A stretch of 64,000 bases of DNA, from assembly GCA_900537125.1 (NCBI GenBank), contig UNRJ01000008.1:1-64000 (forward strand). Reading direction: 5' to 3'. This DNA is from Rhodobacteraceae bacterium Alg238-R152. Lineage in GTDB: Bacteria > Pseudomonadota > Alphaproteobacteria > Rhodobacterales > Rhodobacteraceae. How positions within the stretch are numbered: position 1 is the first letter of the stretch; every line of letters starts with the position of its first letter. The notes below the pieces were generated by a model. That model saw nothing but the letters and a program-made list of their open reading frames with translations. It had not been told where the DNA came from and ran no database searches. The translations under genes and the position numbers were made by a program. Shown piece after piece: positions 1 to 7,804 of the stretch.

Positions 1-635
1 AGATGTGGATAAGAGAAAGGGGCTGAAAGTGCCAATGAAACAACCGAAGAAGGGGCGGCTGTGGCTGAACGATGGATCTTGTGTTCGGCTACGCCCCGAA
101 TATCGCAATCATGTCTGGTCGTATGATTTCGTGCACCATCGGACCGAGGATGGCAGGGCGTTCAGGACATTGAACATCCTGGATGAACACAGCCGGGAAT
201 GCCTGGCGATCCGTGTTAAGCGAAAGCTGAACTCGACCGAGGTCATCGACGCTCTGACGGACCTGTTCATTCTTCGGGGTGTGCCTGCATATATTCGATC
301 AGACAACGGCCCCGAGTTTGTTGCGGAAGCGGTTAGAAGCTGGATCAAAGCCGTTGGGGCCAAGACGGCATTCATCGAGCCTGGATCGCCCTGGGAGAAC
401 GGATACTGCGAGAGCTTCAACGGGCGCTTGCGAGACGAATTGCTGAACGGTGAAATCTTCTACTCGCTTCGTGAGGCCCAAACCATCATCGAAAGCTGGA
501 GGAACCACTACAACACCAAACGACCACATAGTGCTCTGGGATACCGCCCACCTGCGCCAGAGACCACCGTCCCGATGGACCAAAGACCGACAATGCACTA
601 ACTTTCAAAATGGACCACTCAAGAGGGGCTGCTCA
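1..635 (+). mobile_element. IS3-family insertion sequence, right-hand part (left end outside window)
   Basis: The element is recognised from its DDE transposase and from a right terminus that ends in CA (GGGGCTGCTCA, last base about 635), as IS3 elements do. Immediately beyond this point an unrelated reading frame for a periplasmic transport protein is open, which places the boundary within a few bases. The left inverted repeat and the first ORF of the element lie outside the window, so neither the target duplication nor completeness can be judged. Confidence 0.75.
2..601 (+). CDS. IS3-family transposase (OrfB, integrase core), 5' partial
   Basis: This is the catalytic half of an IS3-type transposase, which carries out DNA cleavage and strand transfer for the element. 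The rve/DDE core is visible: Asp in WSYDFV (about residue 41), Asp in RSDNGPEF (about residue 100) and Glu in ENGYCES (about residue 136), giving a DD(35)E spacing. The C-terminal [16 protein letters not shown] signature is typical of the family. The frame is open to the window edge, so the GTG at base 5 is probably not the start; IS3 elements normally make OrfAB by programmed frameshifting from an upstream OrfA. The catalytic residues are intact, so the protein could be active if the upstream part is present. Confidence 0.9.
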   Translation, partial: DVDKRKGLKVPMKQPKKGRLWLNDGSCVRLRPEYRNHVWSYDFVHHRTEDGRAFRTLNILDEHSRECLAIRVKRKLNSTEVIDALTDLFILRGVPAYIRSDNGPEFVAEAVRSWIKAVGAKTAFIEPGSPWENGYCESFNGRLRDELLNGEIFYSLREAQTIIESWRNHYNTKRPHSALGYRPPAPETTVPMDQRPTMH

Positions 636-1576
636 GTTGCAAGGCAATTGGGCCCGTTGCCGAAGAGGAAAAAGCACTCACGATTTTTGTCAGCTGCGGC
701 ACGCCTCAGCTGTTTGAAGAGATACTGACCCAGCCGGAATTTGTGTTTCGATCAACCAGTCACGCGACCAGCGGAGCGATTGGGGCAGCTAGGTACCTGA
801 CAGAGACGATGCCGGATTTGGCGAGTGTTTCCGGGCTGAACCAAAACTATGCTTGGGGCCATGATTCATGGCGCGATTTTTCCGTATCAATGAAAGAGCT
901 AAAGCAAGACCTCGTTGTCGCAAACGAGCAGTTTCCAAAGATTTTCGCTGGGCAATATGGGTCTGAAATTACCTCTTTGCTAACCAATGGCGCTGATGTC
1001 GTGCACTCAAGCCTTTGGGGCGGGGATCTTGAAGCGTTTGTAATTCAAGCAAGCAGCCGGGGTCTTTTTGATCGCAGTCGACTGGTGTTGACGGCGGACG
1101 TTCCGATGGAGTTGTTAGGTAATCGTATTCCGGAGGGAACGGTAATGGCTGCGCGTGGAGAGCACCTAATATCCCAAGCCGACAATCCGCTCAACATATG
1201 GTTCAACGATGCGTATGTTGAGCGTTTTGGTAGCCAACCGATCGGCGCGTCATTTCAAATGGCACAGGGTATTTTAGCATTGAAAGCTGCATCCGAGCGC
1301 GCCGCGTCAAGTGATCCGGTTGCTATCGGTAAATCCCTTGAAAATCTGACGTTCTTGGCCCCAGAAGGCGAAGTGCATATGTCATTGTCTAACGGTCACC
1401 AGGCGACGATTGATGTGGCCTACGGTGAGTTCACTTGGAACCAGGAGGCCAACCGAGGTGAAATGGTGAATGTTAAGGTTTACGATGCGGAATGCGTAAA
1501 TCCACCTGCTGGGACTAAAAGCCTAAATTGGGTTGAGGCCGGTTTAGAGGGCGCAAATTGCGCCGGTTCTAACTAA
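636..1576 (+). pseudogene. ABC transporter substrate-binding protein, N-terminus removed by the IS insertion
   Basis: The frame reads as a periplasmic binding protein of the branched-chain amino acid/amide type (Peripla_BP_6, LivK-like). Coding similarity starts right at the IS border: codons from about 638 give AIGPVAEEEKALTIF and SCGTPQLFEE, followed by FRSTSHAT and LNQNYAWGHDSW, segments typical of the family. A GTG at 743 could serve as a start but lies inside the conserved domain. Roughly the first 100 residues, including the signal peptide, are missing, so the product cannot be exported or bind ligand normally. The 3' end, with a late disulfide-like Cys pair, is intact. No permease or ATPase genes follow. 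The missing part may lie on the other side of the IS, outside the window. Confidence 0.8.
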
Positions 1577-1657
1577 GCTGTGAAAGGTGAGGGTACCGTG
1601 GATAAGCATGTCTTCCAACATCCGATCACGCAGCCGCGTTGTTCTCTCTTCTGTCAT
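1577..1657 (-). pseudogene. 5' remnant of an integrase-like (tyrosine recombinase) gene
   Basis: On the minus strand a start codon at 1657 is preceded at good distance by a perfect AGGAGG (bases 1663-1668). The first codons read MTEERTTRLRDRMLEDM, resembling the N-terminus of IS91-associated/XerC-like integrases (pattern PLRxRMIEDMxIR). After about 25 codons the resemblance stops and the frame runs antisense into the 3' end of the transport pseudogene. I infer a broken gene whose body was lost in the rearrangement that formed this locus. The family assignment rests on a short match and is tentative. Confidence 0.4.
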
Positions 1658-1665
1658 TGAAACCT

Positions 1666-1704
1666 CCTGATTGACGATTGAGAAGGCCCCAATCGTCAAT
1701 CAGG
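1666..1704. repeat. 15-bp perfect inverted repeat upstream of the integrase remnant
   Basis: Arms 1666-1680 (CCTGATTGACGATTG) and 1690-1704 are exact reverse complements around a 9-nt loop. Each arm contains the tandem word GATTG-AC-GATTG. On the minus strand the 3' arm runs into the Shine-Dalgarno of the remnant gene, so as RNA it could partly sequester the ribosome site; as DNA it could be a recombinase or repressor site. Confidence 0.6.
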
Positions 1705-2190
1705 TTCGTCAGTTCGCAAAATCCAAACTGCTCACTTCAGCGCTCACCACCCGCCACAAATGCTATTGCCGCGGCTGCGGCTTCGTCCGCATCACGATGG
1801 TTCTGGCTGCGCGTAGCGAAAGTGAAGTTTGGATTTGACATCATGGAGCCGCGGTGAACGACCACATTGGCGACGTGAGCTGCAACGCGGCGACAGACAT
1901 GCCGCAGGCGCGAAGCGATGCTGCGTCAGCAATAGCCGAGACTGCACAAGTCCGGTTTGTCCGCTCCTTGATGGTCGATCCTGATCGCGGCGAAAGCGCG
2001 AATTGGGTCTTGCCGGATCTTGCGCAAATAAAAATGACCGCAATCGGGAAATCCTCTGCGATGCAACAAAAAGCGTGCCGCGCCCGCGAGAGGTTTCCGC
2101 GTCAGCGAAAGCGGCGTGTGCAAAAGGCGGCTTCGTCCGCATTGCAGGCATCTGTCCTGAAGGCTTAGCTCTGTTTAATTTAACAGTACA
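1705..2190. other. Tract without a convincing gene
   Basis: Short frames are open on both strands (for example 1792-2151 minus and 1854-2168 plus), but none has a ribosome site or a recognisable product, and the compositions look like random GC-rich translation. Two small structures are present: AAATCCAAACT at 1719-1729 is repeated inverted at 1826-1836, and the 16-mer GCGGCTTCGTCCGCAT occurs at 1777-1792 and again at 2127-2142. It is probably decayed DNA belonging to the IS/integrase scar. Confidence 0.5.
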
Positions 2191-2193
2191 TTG

Positions 2194-2229
2194 CGGCGCG
2201 TCCCAAACTGGGGCGCGCCGATTTCTTTT
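2194..2229 (+). terminator. Rho-independent terminator-like hairpin 3' of gltX
   Basis: An 11-bp stem with one G-U pair (CGGCGCGTCCC, 2194-2204, against 2210-2220) closes a 5-nt loop AAACT and is followed on the plus strand by ATTTCTTTT. The T-rich tail is on the plus side, while gltX approaches on the minus strand; it may act on read-through from the left and, less efficiently, on gltX. Confidence 0.6.
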
Positions 2230-2236
2230 GACCGGA

Positions 2237-3562
2237 TCAGCCGCGCGCCTTGATGACCTGCAGCAGCGGCATCAGGGAGGCCATGTCTGGGCCGTTTTTC
2301 TGACCTGTGAGGGCTTTGCGCAAGGGCATGAAGAGGCCGCGGCCTTTGCGGCCGGTGGCGTTTTTCACAGCCGCCGTCCATGTGGACCAAGTGTCGTCGT
2401 CAAACGGGCCTTCGGGTAGGAGTTTCATGGCTTCGGCGATGAACTCCTTGTCCTCGTCGTCGATCTCTGGCTCGGCCCCGTTGGTGTAAAGGTCCCACCA
2501 GTGGCCCAGATCGTTGAGCGTGGTGATGTTGTCGCGGGTCACGTTCCAGAAGCGCTCTGCCTTGTCGGCGGGTACACCCACGGCGGCGATGGCGTCAGCC
2601 ACATCTTCCAGAGGCTTCTCGTGCAGCACTTTGGCGGTGAGCGGGTAGAGGTCTTCGACGTCGAATTTGGTCGGCGCGGCGCCAAATTTGGTGATGTCAA
2701 AACCGTCCGCGATTTCTTCGAGGTTGGCGCGCAGTTCCATCGGCTCGGAACTGCCCAGCCGGGCCATCAGGCTCAGGAGCGCCATAGGTTGAACACCGGC
2801 TTCGCGCAGGTCACGCAGGGCCAGGGTGCCGAGACGTTTGGAGAGCGCTTCGCCTTGTGGGCCGGTCAGCAGGGAGTGGTGCGCGAAGTTTGGCACCGCG
2901 CCGCCCAAGGCTTCGATGATCTGGATCTGGGTGGCGGTGTTGGTGACGTGGTCAGAGCCGCGCACCACGTCGGTGATGCCGTAGTCGATGTCGTCACAAA
3001 CCGAGGCAAGCGTGTAGAGGAACTGGCCGTCGGCGCGGATCAGCACCGGGTCAGACACGGAAGCGGCGTCAATCGAGCGGTTGCCCAAGATGCCGTCGGT
3101 CCACTCAATGCGTTCATGGTCCAGCTTAAAGCGCCAGTGACCGTTGCCGCGCTCTTCGCGCAGTTTGGCTTTTTCGTCGTCCGACAGGTTCAGCGCCGCA
3201 CGGTCATAGACTGGCGGTTTGCCCATGTTGAGCTGTTTCTTGCGTTTCAGGTCGAGCTCGGTTGGGGTCTCAAAACACTCATAAAACCGGCCCATGTCGC
3301 GCAGTTTTTGCGCCGCATCTTCGTAGCGGTCCAGGCGAGTGGATTGGGTTTCGATGCGGTCCCAGGTCAGGCCAAGCCATTCGAGGTCTTGCTGGATGGC
3401 GTCGACGTATTCCTGTTTGCTGCGCTCTGGATCGGTGTCGTCAATGCGCAGCACAAAGGTGCCGCCGGCCTTGCGAGCGATCAGATAGTTCATCAGCGCG
3501 GTGCGCAGGTTGCCAACGTGGATGTAGCCAGTGGGCGAAGGGGCAAAACGGGTGGTCGTCAT
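2237..3562 (-). CDS. gltX: Glutamyl-tRNA synthetase
   Basis: This class I aminoacyl-tRNA synthetase attaches glutamate to tRNA-Glu in the cytosol. The ATP-site motifs are visible: PSPTGYIHVGN near residue 10 (HIGH type) and ALSKRLG near residue 240 (KMSKS type). The ATG at 3562 is chosen because the family begins MTTTRFAPSPTG and an AGGAG lies just upstream; a longer frame to 3613 adds 17 atypical residues. The length of 441 aa fits bacterial GltX. Many alphaproteobacteria carry two GltX paralogues, one of which may glutamylate tRNA-Gln for the GatCAB route; which one this is cannot be told from the window alone. Confidence 0.95.
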   Translation of the reverse strand: MTTTRFAPSPTGYIHVGNLRTALMNYLIARKAGGTFVLRIDDTDPERSKQEYVDAIQQDLEWLGLTWDRIETQSTRLDRYEDAAQKLRDMGRFYECFETPTELDLKRKKQLNMGKPPVYDRAALNLSDDEKAKLREERGNGHWRFKLDHERIEWTDGILGNRSIDAASVSDPVLIRADGQFLYTLASVCDDIDYGITDVVRGSDHVTNTATQIQIIEALGGAVPNFAHHSLLTGPQGEALSKRLGTLALRDLREAGVQPMALLSLMARLGSSEPMELRANLEEIADGFDITKFGAAPTKFDVEDLYPLTAKVLHEKPLEDVADAIAAVGVPADKAERFWNVTRDNITTLNDLGHWWDLYTNGAEPEIDDEDKEFIAEAMKLLPEGPFDDDTWSTWTAAVKNATGRKGRGLFMPLRKALTGQKNGPDMASLMPLLQVIKARG

Positions 3563-3624
3563 GGGAATCTCCTGTTGCGTGTTCCCATTCCATAAGTTGA
3601 AGCGCTTGTCCACCTTGGGGGCGG

Positions 3625-4053
3625 TCAGGTTGGGTGCACAGGCCAGCGGGTGTTCAGATCAGAGAGACCGGTTTGGATGAGTTCCTCGAGCACGGTGAGG
3701 TCGATGTCATCCAGTTTGTTTATGTAGAGGCAAGACTTGCCAAGCCTGTGTTTGCCGAGGCGCGCGAGGATGGCGCTGTAGTCCTGATAGCCGGGCATGA
3801 TGTAGAGCACGAGGTTGGCTTTGCGCGGGCTGAAACCGGTGGCGAGGAAGTCGCCTTCGCGACCGCTGTCGTAGCGGTGGTGGTATTGACCAAAGCCAAT
3901 GATGGACGGTCCCCACATGACAGGGGGATAGCCGGAGGCGCGTTCGAAGAGGTCAAGCAGGACGAGGGCGTCTGATTGGCGTCGTGCGGGCGAGACGGTT
4001 TGCAGGAAGTCGCTTGGGGCCACATCTGTGGGGGCGGTTTTGTTGCCTGACAT
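3625..4053 (-). CDS. DUF1801 (YdhG-like) family protein
   Basis: A 142-aa soluble protein with the DUF1801 core: the LxxLFxxASGYPPVMWGPSIIGFG segment near residues 28-52 and the later LVLYIMPGYQ and CLYINKLDDID strands. The fold is iron-chaperone/YdhG-like and the biochemical role is unknown. There is no signal peptide or membrane segment. It ends about 60 bases upstream of gltX on the same strand and its start is divergent from the exported metallo-hydrolase gene. Start ATG 4053 gives the usual family length. Confidence 0.8.
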   Translation of the reverse strand: MSGNKTAPTDVAPSDFLQTVSPARRQSDALVLLDLFERASGYPPVMWGPSIIGFGQYHHRYDSGREGDFLATGFSPRKANLVLYIMPGYQDYSAILARLGKHRLGKSCLYINKLDDIDLTVLEELIQTGLSDLNTRWPVHPT

Positions 4054-4125
4054 TTGGGCGATCCTTTATCGGGGTGCGTCACTTCTACGTGATTATTGAT
4101 CCAATTTCTCGCCTTTCGCGTAAAA

Positions 4126-4148
4126 TCGATATTATGATTAAATATCGA
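4126..4148. promoter_or_regulatory. Dyad operator candidate upstream of the metallo-hydrolase gene
   Basis: TCGATATT (4126-4133) and AATATCGA (4141-4148) form a perfect 8-bp inverted repeat with a 7-nt AT-rich spacer, about 28 bases before the ATG at 4176. ATCGAT-containing AT-rich dyads of this kind are typical of ArsR/SmtB-family operators; that link is inference, as no arsR gene lies nearby. Confidence 0.45.
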
Positions 4149-4175
4149 TATTTTGACAGCAGTGGGAGTGGACCA

Positions 4176-5111
4176 ATGTCAAAGAAGACCGGACTGACAC
4201 GGCGTGGCGTACTGGCGGGGGCGGCCGCGATGCCGCTGGCCGCGACGATGGCGCCCCATGTAGCCAATGCCAAGGCGGAGATGATGGGGGTGGGCGCGAC
4301 GCGTTTCAACCGAATGAAGCTCGGCAATTTTGAAGTGACCACCTTGTTGGTGGGAACGCGCACGGTGGAGAACCCTCAAAGCATCTTTGGCATGAACGTG
4401 AGCGCAGAGGAGTTTGCCGAGGCCTCGGGGGCTGCCAACATTCCGACCAATGCGGCGCAGTTTTTCTTCACGCCCACTGTGGTGAATACCGGCAACGAAT
4501 TGGTGCTGTTTGACACGGGGTTGAGCCCGGAGAGCATAACTGGCGCTTTGGAGGCTGCGGGCTATTCTGCCGATCAGATTGATACGGTGGTGATCACCCA
4601 CATGCACGGCGATCACGTTGGCGGTGTGGCTGGCGAAAGTGGCGTGACCTTTGGCAACGCGCGGCATGTGACCGGGCGTGTGGAATATGACGCCTGGGCT
4701 GCGACCGATGGTAATAAGGCCTTTGAGGGTAAAGTCCGCCCGAATGCTGAGCGCTTTGATATGATTGAAGATGGGGCTGATGTCGCGAGTGGTATCTCTG
4801 CGGTGGGGGCCTTTGGGCATACGCCTGGGCATATGGCTTATCACATTGAAAGCGAGGGGCAACAGCTTGTGATTGCAGCGGATTTTGCCAATCACTACGT
4901 GTGGTCATTGGCTTACCCAGATTGGGAAGTGAAATTTGACCGCGACAAGGCTGCGGCAGCGGCGACCCGGCGTAAGATGCTGGATATGCTGGCGGCGGAT
5001 AACATCCCTTTCATTGGCTATCACATGCCGTGGCCTGCGGTTGGTTACGTCGAGAAACTTGACAGCGGCTATAAATATGCTCCGGCAAGTTACCAGCTGA
5101 TGCTGGGTTAA
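4176..5111 (+). CDS. Tat-exported metallo-beta-lactamase-fold hydrolase
   Basis: A periplasmic zinc hydrolase of the MBL superfamily. The N-terminus has a twin-arginine signal (TRRGVLAGAAA, residues 8-18, with cleavage expected near ANA-KA). The zinc motif HMHGDH is at residues 142-147 and further metal-ligand candidates are GHTPGH and a late GYHMPW. The 311-aa length fits the MBL group related to quorum-quenching lactonases and aryl-hydrolases, but the substrate cannot be read from sequence. The ATG at 4176 is chosen because it places the RR motif correctly; the frame extends upstream to 3984 but that part overlaps the divergent DUF1801 gene. A dyad operator candidate sits just upstream and a terminator just downstream, so it is monocistronic. 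Confidence 0.85.
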   Translation: MSKKTGLTRRGVLAGAAAMPLAATMAPHVANAKAEMMGVGATRFNRMKLGNFEVTTLLVGTRTVENPQSIFGMNVSAEEFAEASGAANIPTNAAQFFFTPTVVNTGNELVLFDTGLSPESITGALEAAGYSADQIDTVVITHMHGDHVGGVAGESGVTFGNARHVTGRVEYDAWAATDGNKAFEGKVRPNAERFDMIEDGADVASGISAVGAFGHTPGHMAYHIESEGQQLVIAADFANHYVWSLAYPDWEVKFDRDKAAAAATRRKMLDMLAADNIPFIGYHMPWPAVGYVEKLDSGYKYAPASYQLMLG

Positions 5112-5133
5112 GGGCTATTCGGCGCGTCCTGTT

Positions 5134-5159
5134 GGCGCCCTTAACGGGGCGCCATTTTT
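5134..5159 (+). terminator. Rho-independent terminator of the metallo-hydrolase gene
   Basis: GGCGCCC (5134-5140) pairs perfectly with GGGCGCC (5147-5153) around TTAACG and is followed by ATTTTT. It lies 22 bases after the stop codon. Confidence 0.8.
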
Positions 5160-5231
5160 GTTATCGATAAGCCGGAAGCTGAACGGTGCTTGCCGAGTGT
5201 CAGCTGAGTGTCTTGATGGTCTGCGGGCGGA

Positions 5232-6626
5232 TCACAGATAAAGAGTTGAGGCGACAAGAAAGAAGATCAACACCCCAAACACATCGTTGGTTGTGGTGAT
5301 GAAGATACCCGTCGCTACCGCAGGGTCGAGACGTAAGGATTTTAAAACAAACGGAATAATCGCACCAATCGTACCTGCGATGGTGGTCACAAGCGAGAGC
5401 GCACAGAGCGTAGTGAGAGCGAGGTAAACTGGTGCATGTAGAGGAATGAACCGGCTGACCAGTAGGACCATAAGGGCGGTGATGCCGCCGATGGAGAGGC
5501 CGTTGAGCATTGCGCCAAAAAGCTCGCGCAGAATGCGTCCGCCAAAATCGCCACGCCAGTTTACGCCTGATGTCAGGGATTGCACAGACACGGTGGATGC
5601 CTGAATACCGGCGTTGCCTGCGGTGGCCATAACCACGGGGATGAAGCTGGCGAGGACAGCGGCTTGCGCCAGTGCGTCTTCAAACGAACCAATCACACCA
5701 GCGGCAAAGCCAGCCCCGCCCAGGCCGCCGAGCAACCAGGGCAGGCGGCGGCGCAGGATGGTGAAAGGGCTGTCAAACTGCGTGGTTGCGGGGGAGACCG
5801 AGCCCATGCGCAGCATGTCTTCTTCGGCTTCTTCGCGGACAATTTCGCCCAGTTCACGAGGGGAGATGCCGCCGACAAGTTTGCCGGTGCTGTCGATCAC
5901 CCCAATCGCGTGCAGATCTTTGGCGCGCGCCATGGACAACACATCTTCGCGGTCCCAGTCGGCGCTGACCAAAAGCAGTTCCGGGTGCAGGATGTTGCGC
6001 AGGATCACCTCGTCGGTGGCGGCCAGTACCTCGCGGAACCGTAAGAATCCGAGCGGCTTTCGAGTGGCGTCCACAACAAACATCATGTCGATTTTGGCGA
6101 GGTTTTGGCTGCGGTTGCGCATGTCTTGGGTCAACTGCGCGACGGTCCAATCGGCGGGGGCCATGAGCACGCCGAGGCGCATGACGGTGGCGGCGCTGTC
6201 GTCTCGGGCTTGCAACACGGTTGCGATGGTTTCGGCTTCGGAGTGGGCGGTGACCAGTTGCGCAGCAAAGCTGCGCGGCAATTCGAGGAGGGTGTCGACG
6301 GCTTCGTCCACGTCCATCATGGCGATGATATTGGCGAAAGTTGTGAGAGAGGTTTCTGAGAACAGAACCGCGCGCAAGTCCGGATCGAGTTCGGCCATGA
6401 CCTTTAGGCCAAGCGCATCCGGAATCCAGTCAAACATCACGCGGGCGCGGACAGGTCGTAGGCGGGTGAGGGCGGCCAAGGTGTCTGCAGCAGGCCAGTT
6501 CTCGAGCGCTTCGAGCAAGGCCAATTTGTTGTCAGTCGCGATCCAATGGTCGAGCTGTTTTAATAGCTTGCGGTTGGCTTGTTTGCTTTCCTCTGTGTGG
6601 TCGTCGTGCCAGATCAAAGAGGGCAT
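5232..6626 (-). CDS. mgtE: Magnesium transporter MgtE
   Basis: MgtE is a dimeric Mg2+ channel of the inner membrane, gated by its own cytosolic magnesium-binding domains. The 464-aa product has the expected order: an N-terminal helical domain (about 1-130), a CBS pair (about 130-270, with FVVD and AIGVID strands) and a C-terminal part with five membrane segments (about 290-464). The pore signatures are present: ATAGNAGIQAS and LDPAVATGIFITTTNDVFG. The ATG at 6626 is preferred because it leaves 13 bases to the upstream gene; an in-frame ATG at 6671 would overlap it. In many bacteria mgtE is riboswitch-controlled; no M-box is visible here. Confidence 0.93.
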   Translation of the reverse strand: MPSLIWHDDHTEESKQANRKLLKQLDHWIATDNKLALLEALENWPAADTLAALTRLRPVRARVMFDWIPDALGLKVMAELDPDLRAVLFSETSLTTFANIIAMMDVDEAVDTLLELPRSFAAQLVTAHSEAETIATVLQARDDSAATVMRLGVLMAPADWTVAQLTQDMRNRSQNLAKIDMMFVVDATRKPLGFLRFREVLAATDEVILRNILHPELLLVSADWDREDVLSMARAKDLHAIGVIDSTGKLVGGISPRELGEIVREEAEEDMLRMGSVSPATTQFDSPFTILRRRLPWLLGGLGGAGFAAGVIGSFEDALAQAAVLASFIPVVMATAGNAGIQASTVSVQSLTSGVNWRGDFGGRILRELFGAMLNGLSIGGITALMVLLVSRFIPLHAPVYLALTTLCALSLVTTIAGTIGAIIPFVLKSLRLDPAVATGIFITTTNDVFGVLIFFLVASTLYL

Positions 6627-6639
6627 AGTGGCGGACCTT

Positions 6640-7203
6640 TTAGCTGGTGAACTTTGCGTCCAGAGCGGCAAGCTGGTGATCCACCAGAGCGGTTTCGTCT
6701 TTGGTCAACACGCGGTGGCGCGGGTATTGCGGGTCGGCACGGTCATGCAGAATGGGCGCGTCCCAACCGGTTGTGGTGGCAAAGAAATCCGCAACGCCTT
6801 GCTCGCCAAATTCATGCAGGTAGCCTTGCACGACCACGTCCAAATAGCTGAGCAATATCGGGTGGCGCATGTCTGTGGTCAGGCCAATGCCATGGCGCGC
6901 GGTGTAGACTGCGATTTCAATCGGATCGGTGATCGGATGGGTGACATTTGAGGTGCTGAGCACTCGGGTGTAGGCAAATTCGCGTGCGTCTAGGGTGTCC
7001 CAGTCATCATCAGGCACATGTGCTATAATGCCGTCAATGGCACAGGTGTCGTCTGGCACAGCGATCAGGAAGGCTATGGGGCGCAGGTTGGTATGACACC
7101 ATTGGCGTCGCCAGCCTTGTAAGCGGGCCGGGTGCGCATCCTCATAGGAATGCGTGCTGTGGTTCACGAGGCTGCCATAGCCAAAGAAATAAGAGGCGGT
7201 CAT
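6640..7203 (-). CDS. Gamma-glutamylcyclotransferase-like (BtrG/GGCT fold) protein
   Basis: A 187-aa cytosolic protein. The N-terminal FFGYGSLVN (residues 6-14) is the substrate-binding loop of the gamma-glutamylcyclotransferase fold, and LDAREFAYTR carries the acidic residue in the position of the family's catalytic Glu. Members release 5-oxoproline from gamma-glutamyl compounds; the actual substrate is unknown. The gene runs directly into mgtE (13-base gap), so the two are probably co-transcribed. Its start is divergent from the Rrf2 regulator, with an FNR-type box between them. Confidence 0.75.
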   Translation of the reverse strand: MTASYFFGYGSLVNHSTHSYEDAHPARLQGWRRQWCHTNLRPIAFLIAVPDDTCAIDGIIAHVPDDDWDTLDAREFAYTRVLSTSNVTHPITDPIEIAVYTARHGIGLTTDMRHPILLSYLDVVVQGYLHEFGEQGVADFFATTTGWDAPILHDRADPQYPRHRVLTKDETALVDHQLAALDAKFTS

Positions 7204-7223
7204 GTCCCCTCCCTACACGTGTG

Positions 7224-7237
7224 TTGATCCATGTCAA
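7224..7237. promoter_or_regulatory. FNR/FnrL-type box
   Basis: TTGATCCATGTCAA matches the FNR dyad TTGAT-N4-ATCAA with one deviation (GTCAA), a form accepted by alphaproteobacterial FnrL-type regulators. It lies between the divergent starts at 7203 (minus) and 7309 (plus) and suggests oxygen-dependent control of one or both genes. Confidence 0.5.
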
Positions 7238-7308
7238 TGCTACGAAAGGGGCCCTCTGGCACAACCCGGCCACCCATCTGACCGTTGGGACGGACTGAGA
7301 GGAAGATC

Positions 7309-7764
7309 ATGCGAATTACCAAACGGACGAATATTGCCATTCGTGTGCTGATGTTTTGCACAGCACATCGTGGCCGCTTGGTGACCAAGCATGAGATTGC
7401 AGGCGTATGTAACGCTTCAGAGAACCATCTGGCACAAGTTATCCACCAACTGGCATTGATGAAAGTCCTGAACACGCAGCGCGGCCGCAACGGCGGTCTG
7501 GAACTGGCGCGCGAACCCAAAGATATTGAGATCGGCGAGATTTTTCGCGCAATGGAAGCTTCGGTGCCGTTGGCGGAGTGTTTTGCCGATGTCGACAATT
7601 CTTGCCCGTTGGTGGAGGCGTGCCGGCTGAAAGAAGCGCTACGCGAGGCTGCAGAGGCATTCTACGCGCGTTTAGATCAGGTCACGCTGGATTCTCTGGT
7701 GTGTGACAACACTGCGTTGTTGGGCATTTTGGCGCCTGATCCCTGTGGCGCGAAAGCCAGGTGA
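7309..7764 (+). CDS. Rrf2-family regulator, NsrR-like
   Basis: A 151-aa winged-helix transcription factor. The N-terminal MRITKRTNIAIRVLMF and the helix-turn-helix VCNASENHLAQVIHQL followed by the wing RGRNGGLEL are typical of Rrf2 proteins. Three cysteines at residues 91, 99 and 105 (CFADVDNSCPLVEAC) match the Fe-S ligand set of NsrR, the nitric-oxide-sensing member; a lone C132 is also present. The ATG at 7309 is preceded by GAGAGGA. NsrR usually controls NO-detoxification genes, none of which is next door, so its targets are elsewhere or include the divergent operon. An FNR-type box lies upstream, coupling oxygen and NO signals. The NsrR identity is a family inference. Confidence 0.8.
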   Translation: MRITKRTNIAIRVLMFCTAHRGRLVTKHEIAGVCNASENHLAQVIHQLALMKVLNTQRGRNGGLELAREPKDIEIGEIFRAMEASVPLAECFADVDNSCPLVEACRLKEALREAAEAFYARLDQVTLDSLVCDNTALLGILAPDPCGAKAR

Positions 7765-7804
7765 GGTCAGGGTGCCACCTTTTGCGGTCTGACACCCAGA
7801 AATG

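Noticed and set aside
743-1576. Intact 277-aa gene starting at GTG 743
   Set aside because: The binding-protein similarity extends upstream of 743 to the IS border, so the GTG is an internal codon of a truncated gene.
2501-3595. 364-codon plus-strand frame opposite gltX
   Set aside because: It is the antisense shadow of gltX; composition is Val/Gly/Arg-rich with no domain and no ribosome site.
5614-6951. 445-codon plus-strand frame opposite mgtE
   Set aside because: Antisense of mgtE and the cyclotransferase gene; Ser/Arg/Met-rich, typical of a GC-rich shadow frame.
7755-7804. Possible terminator between the Rrf2 gene and the small membrane protein gene
   Set aside because: Only a 5-bp AGGTG/CACCT pairing before TTTT, too weak to call.
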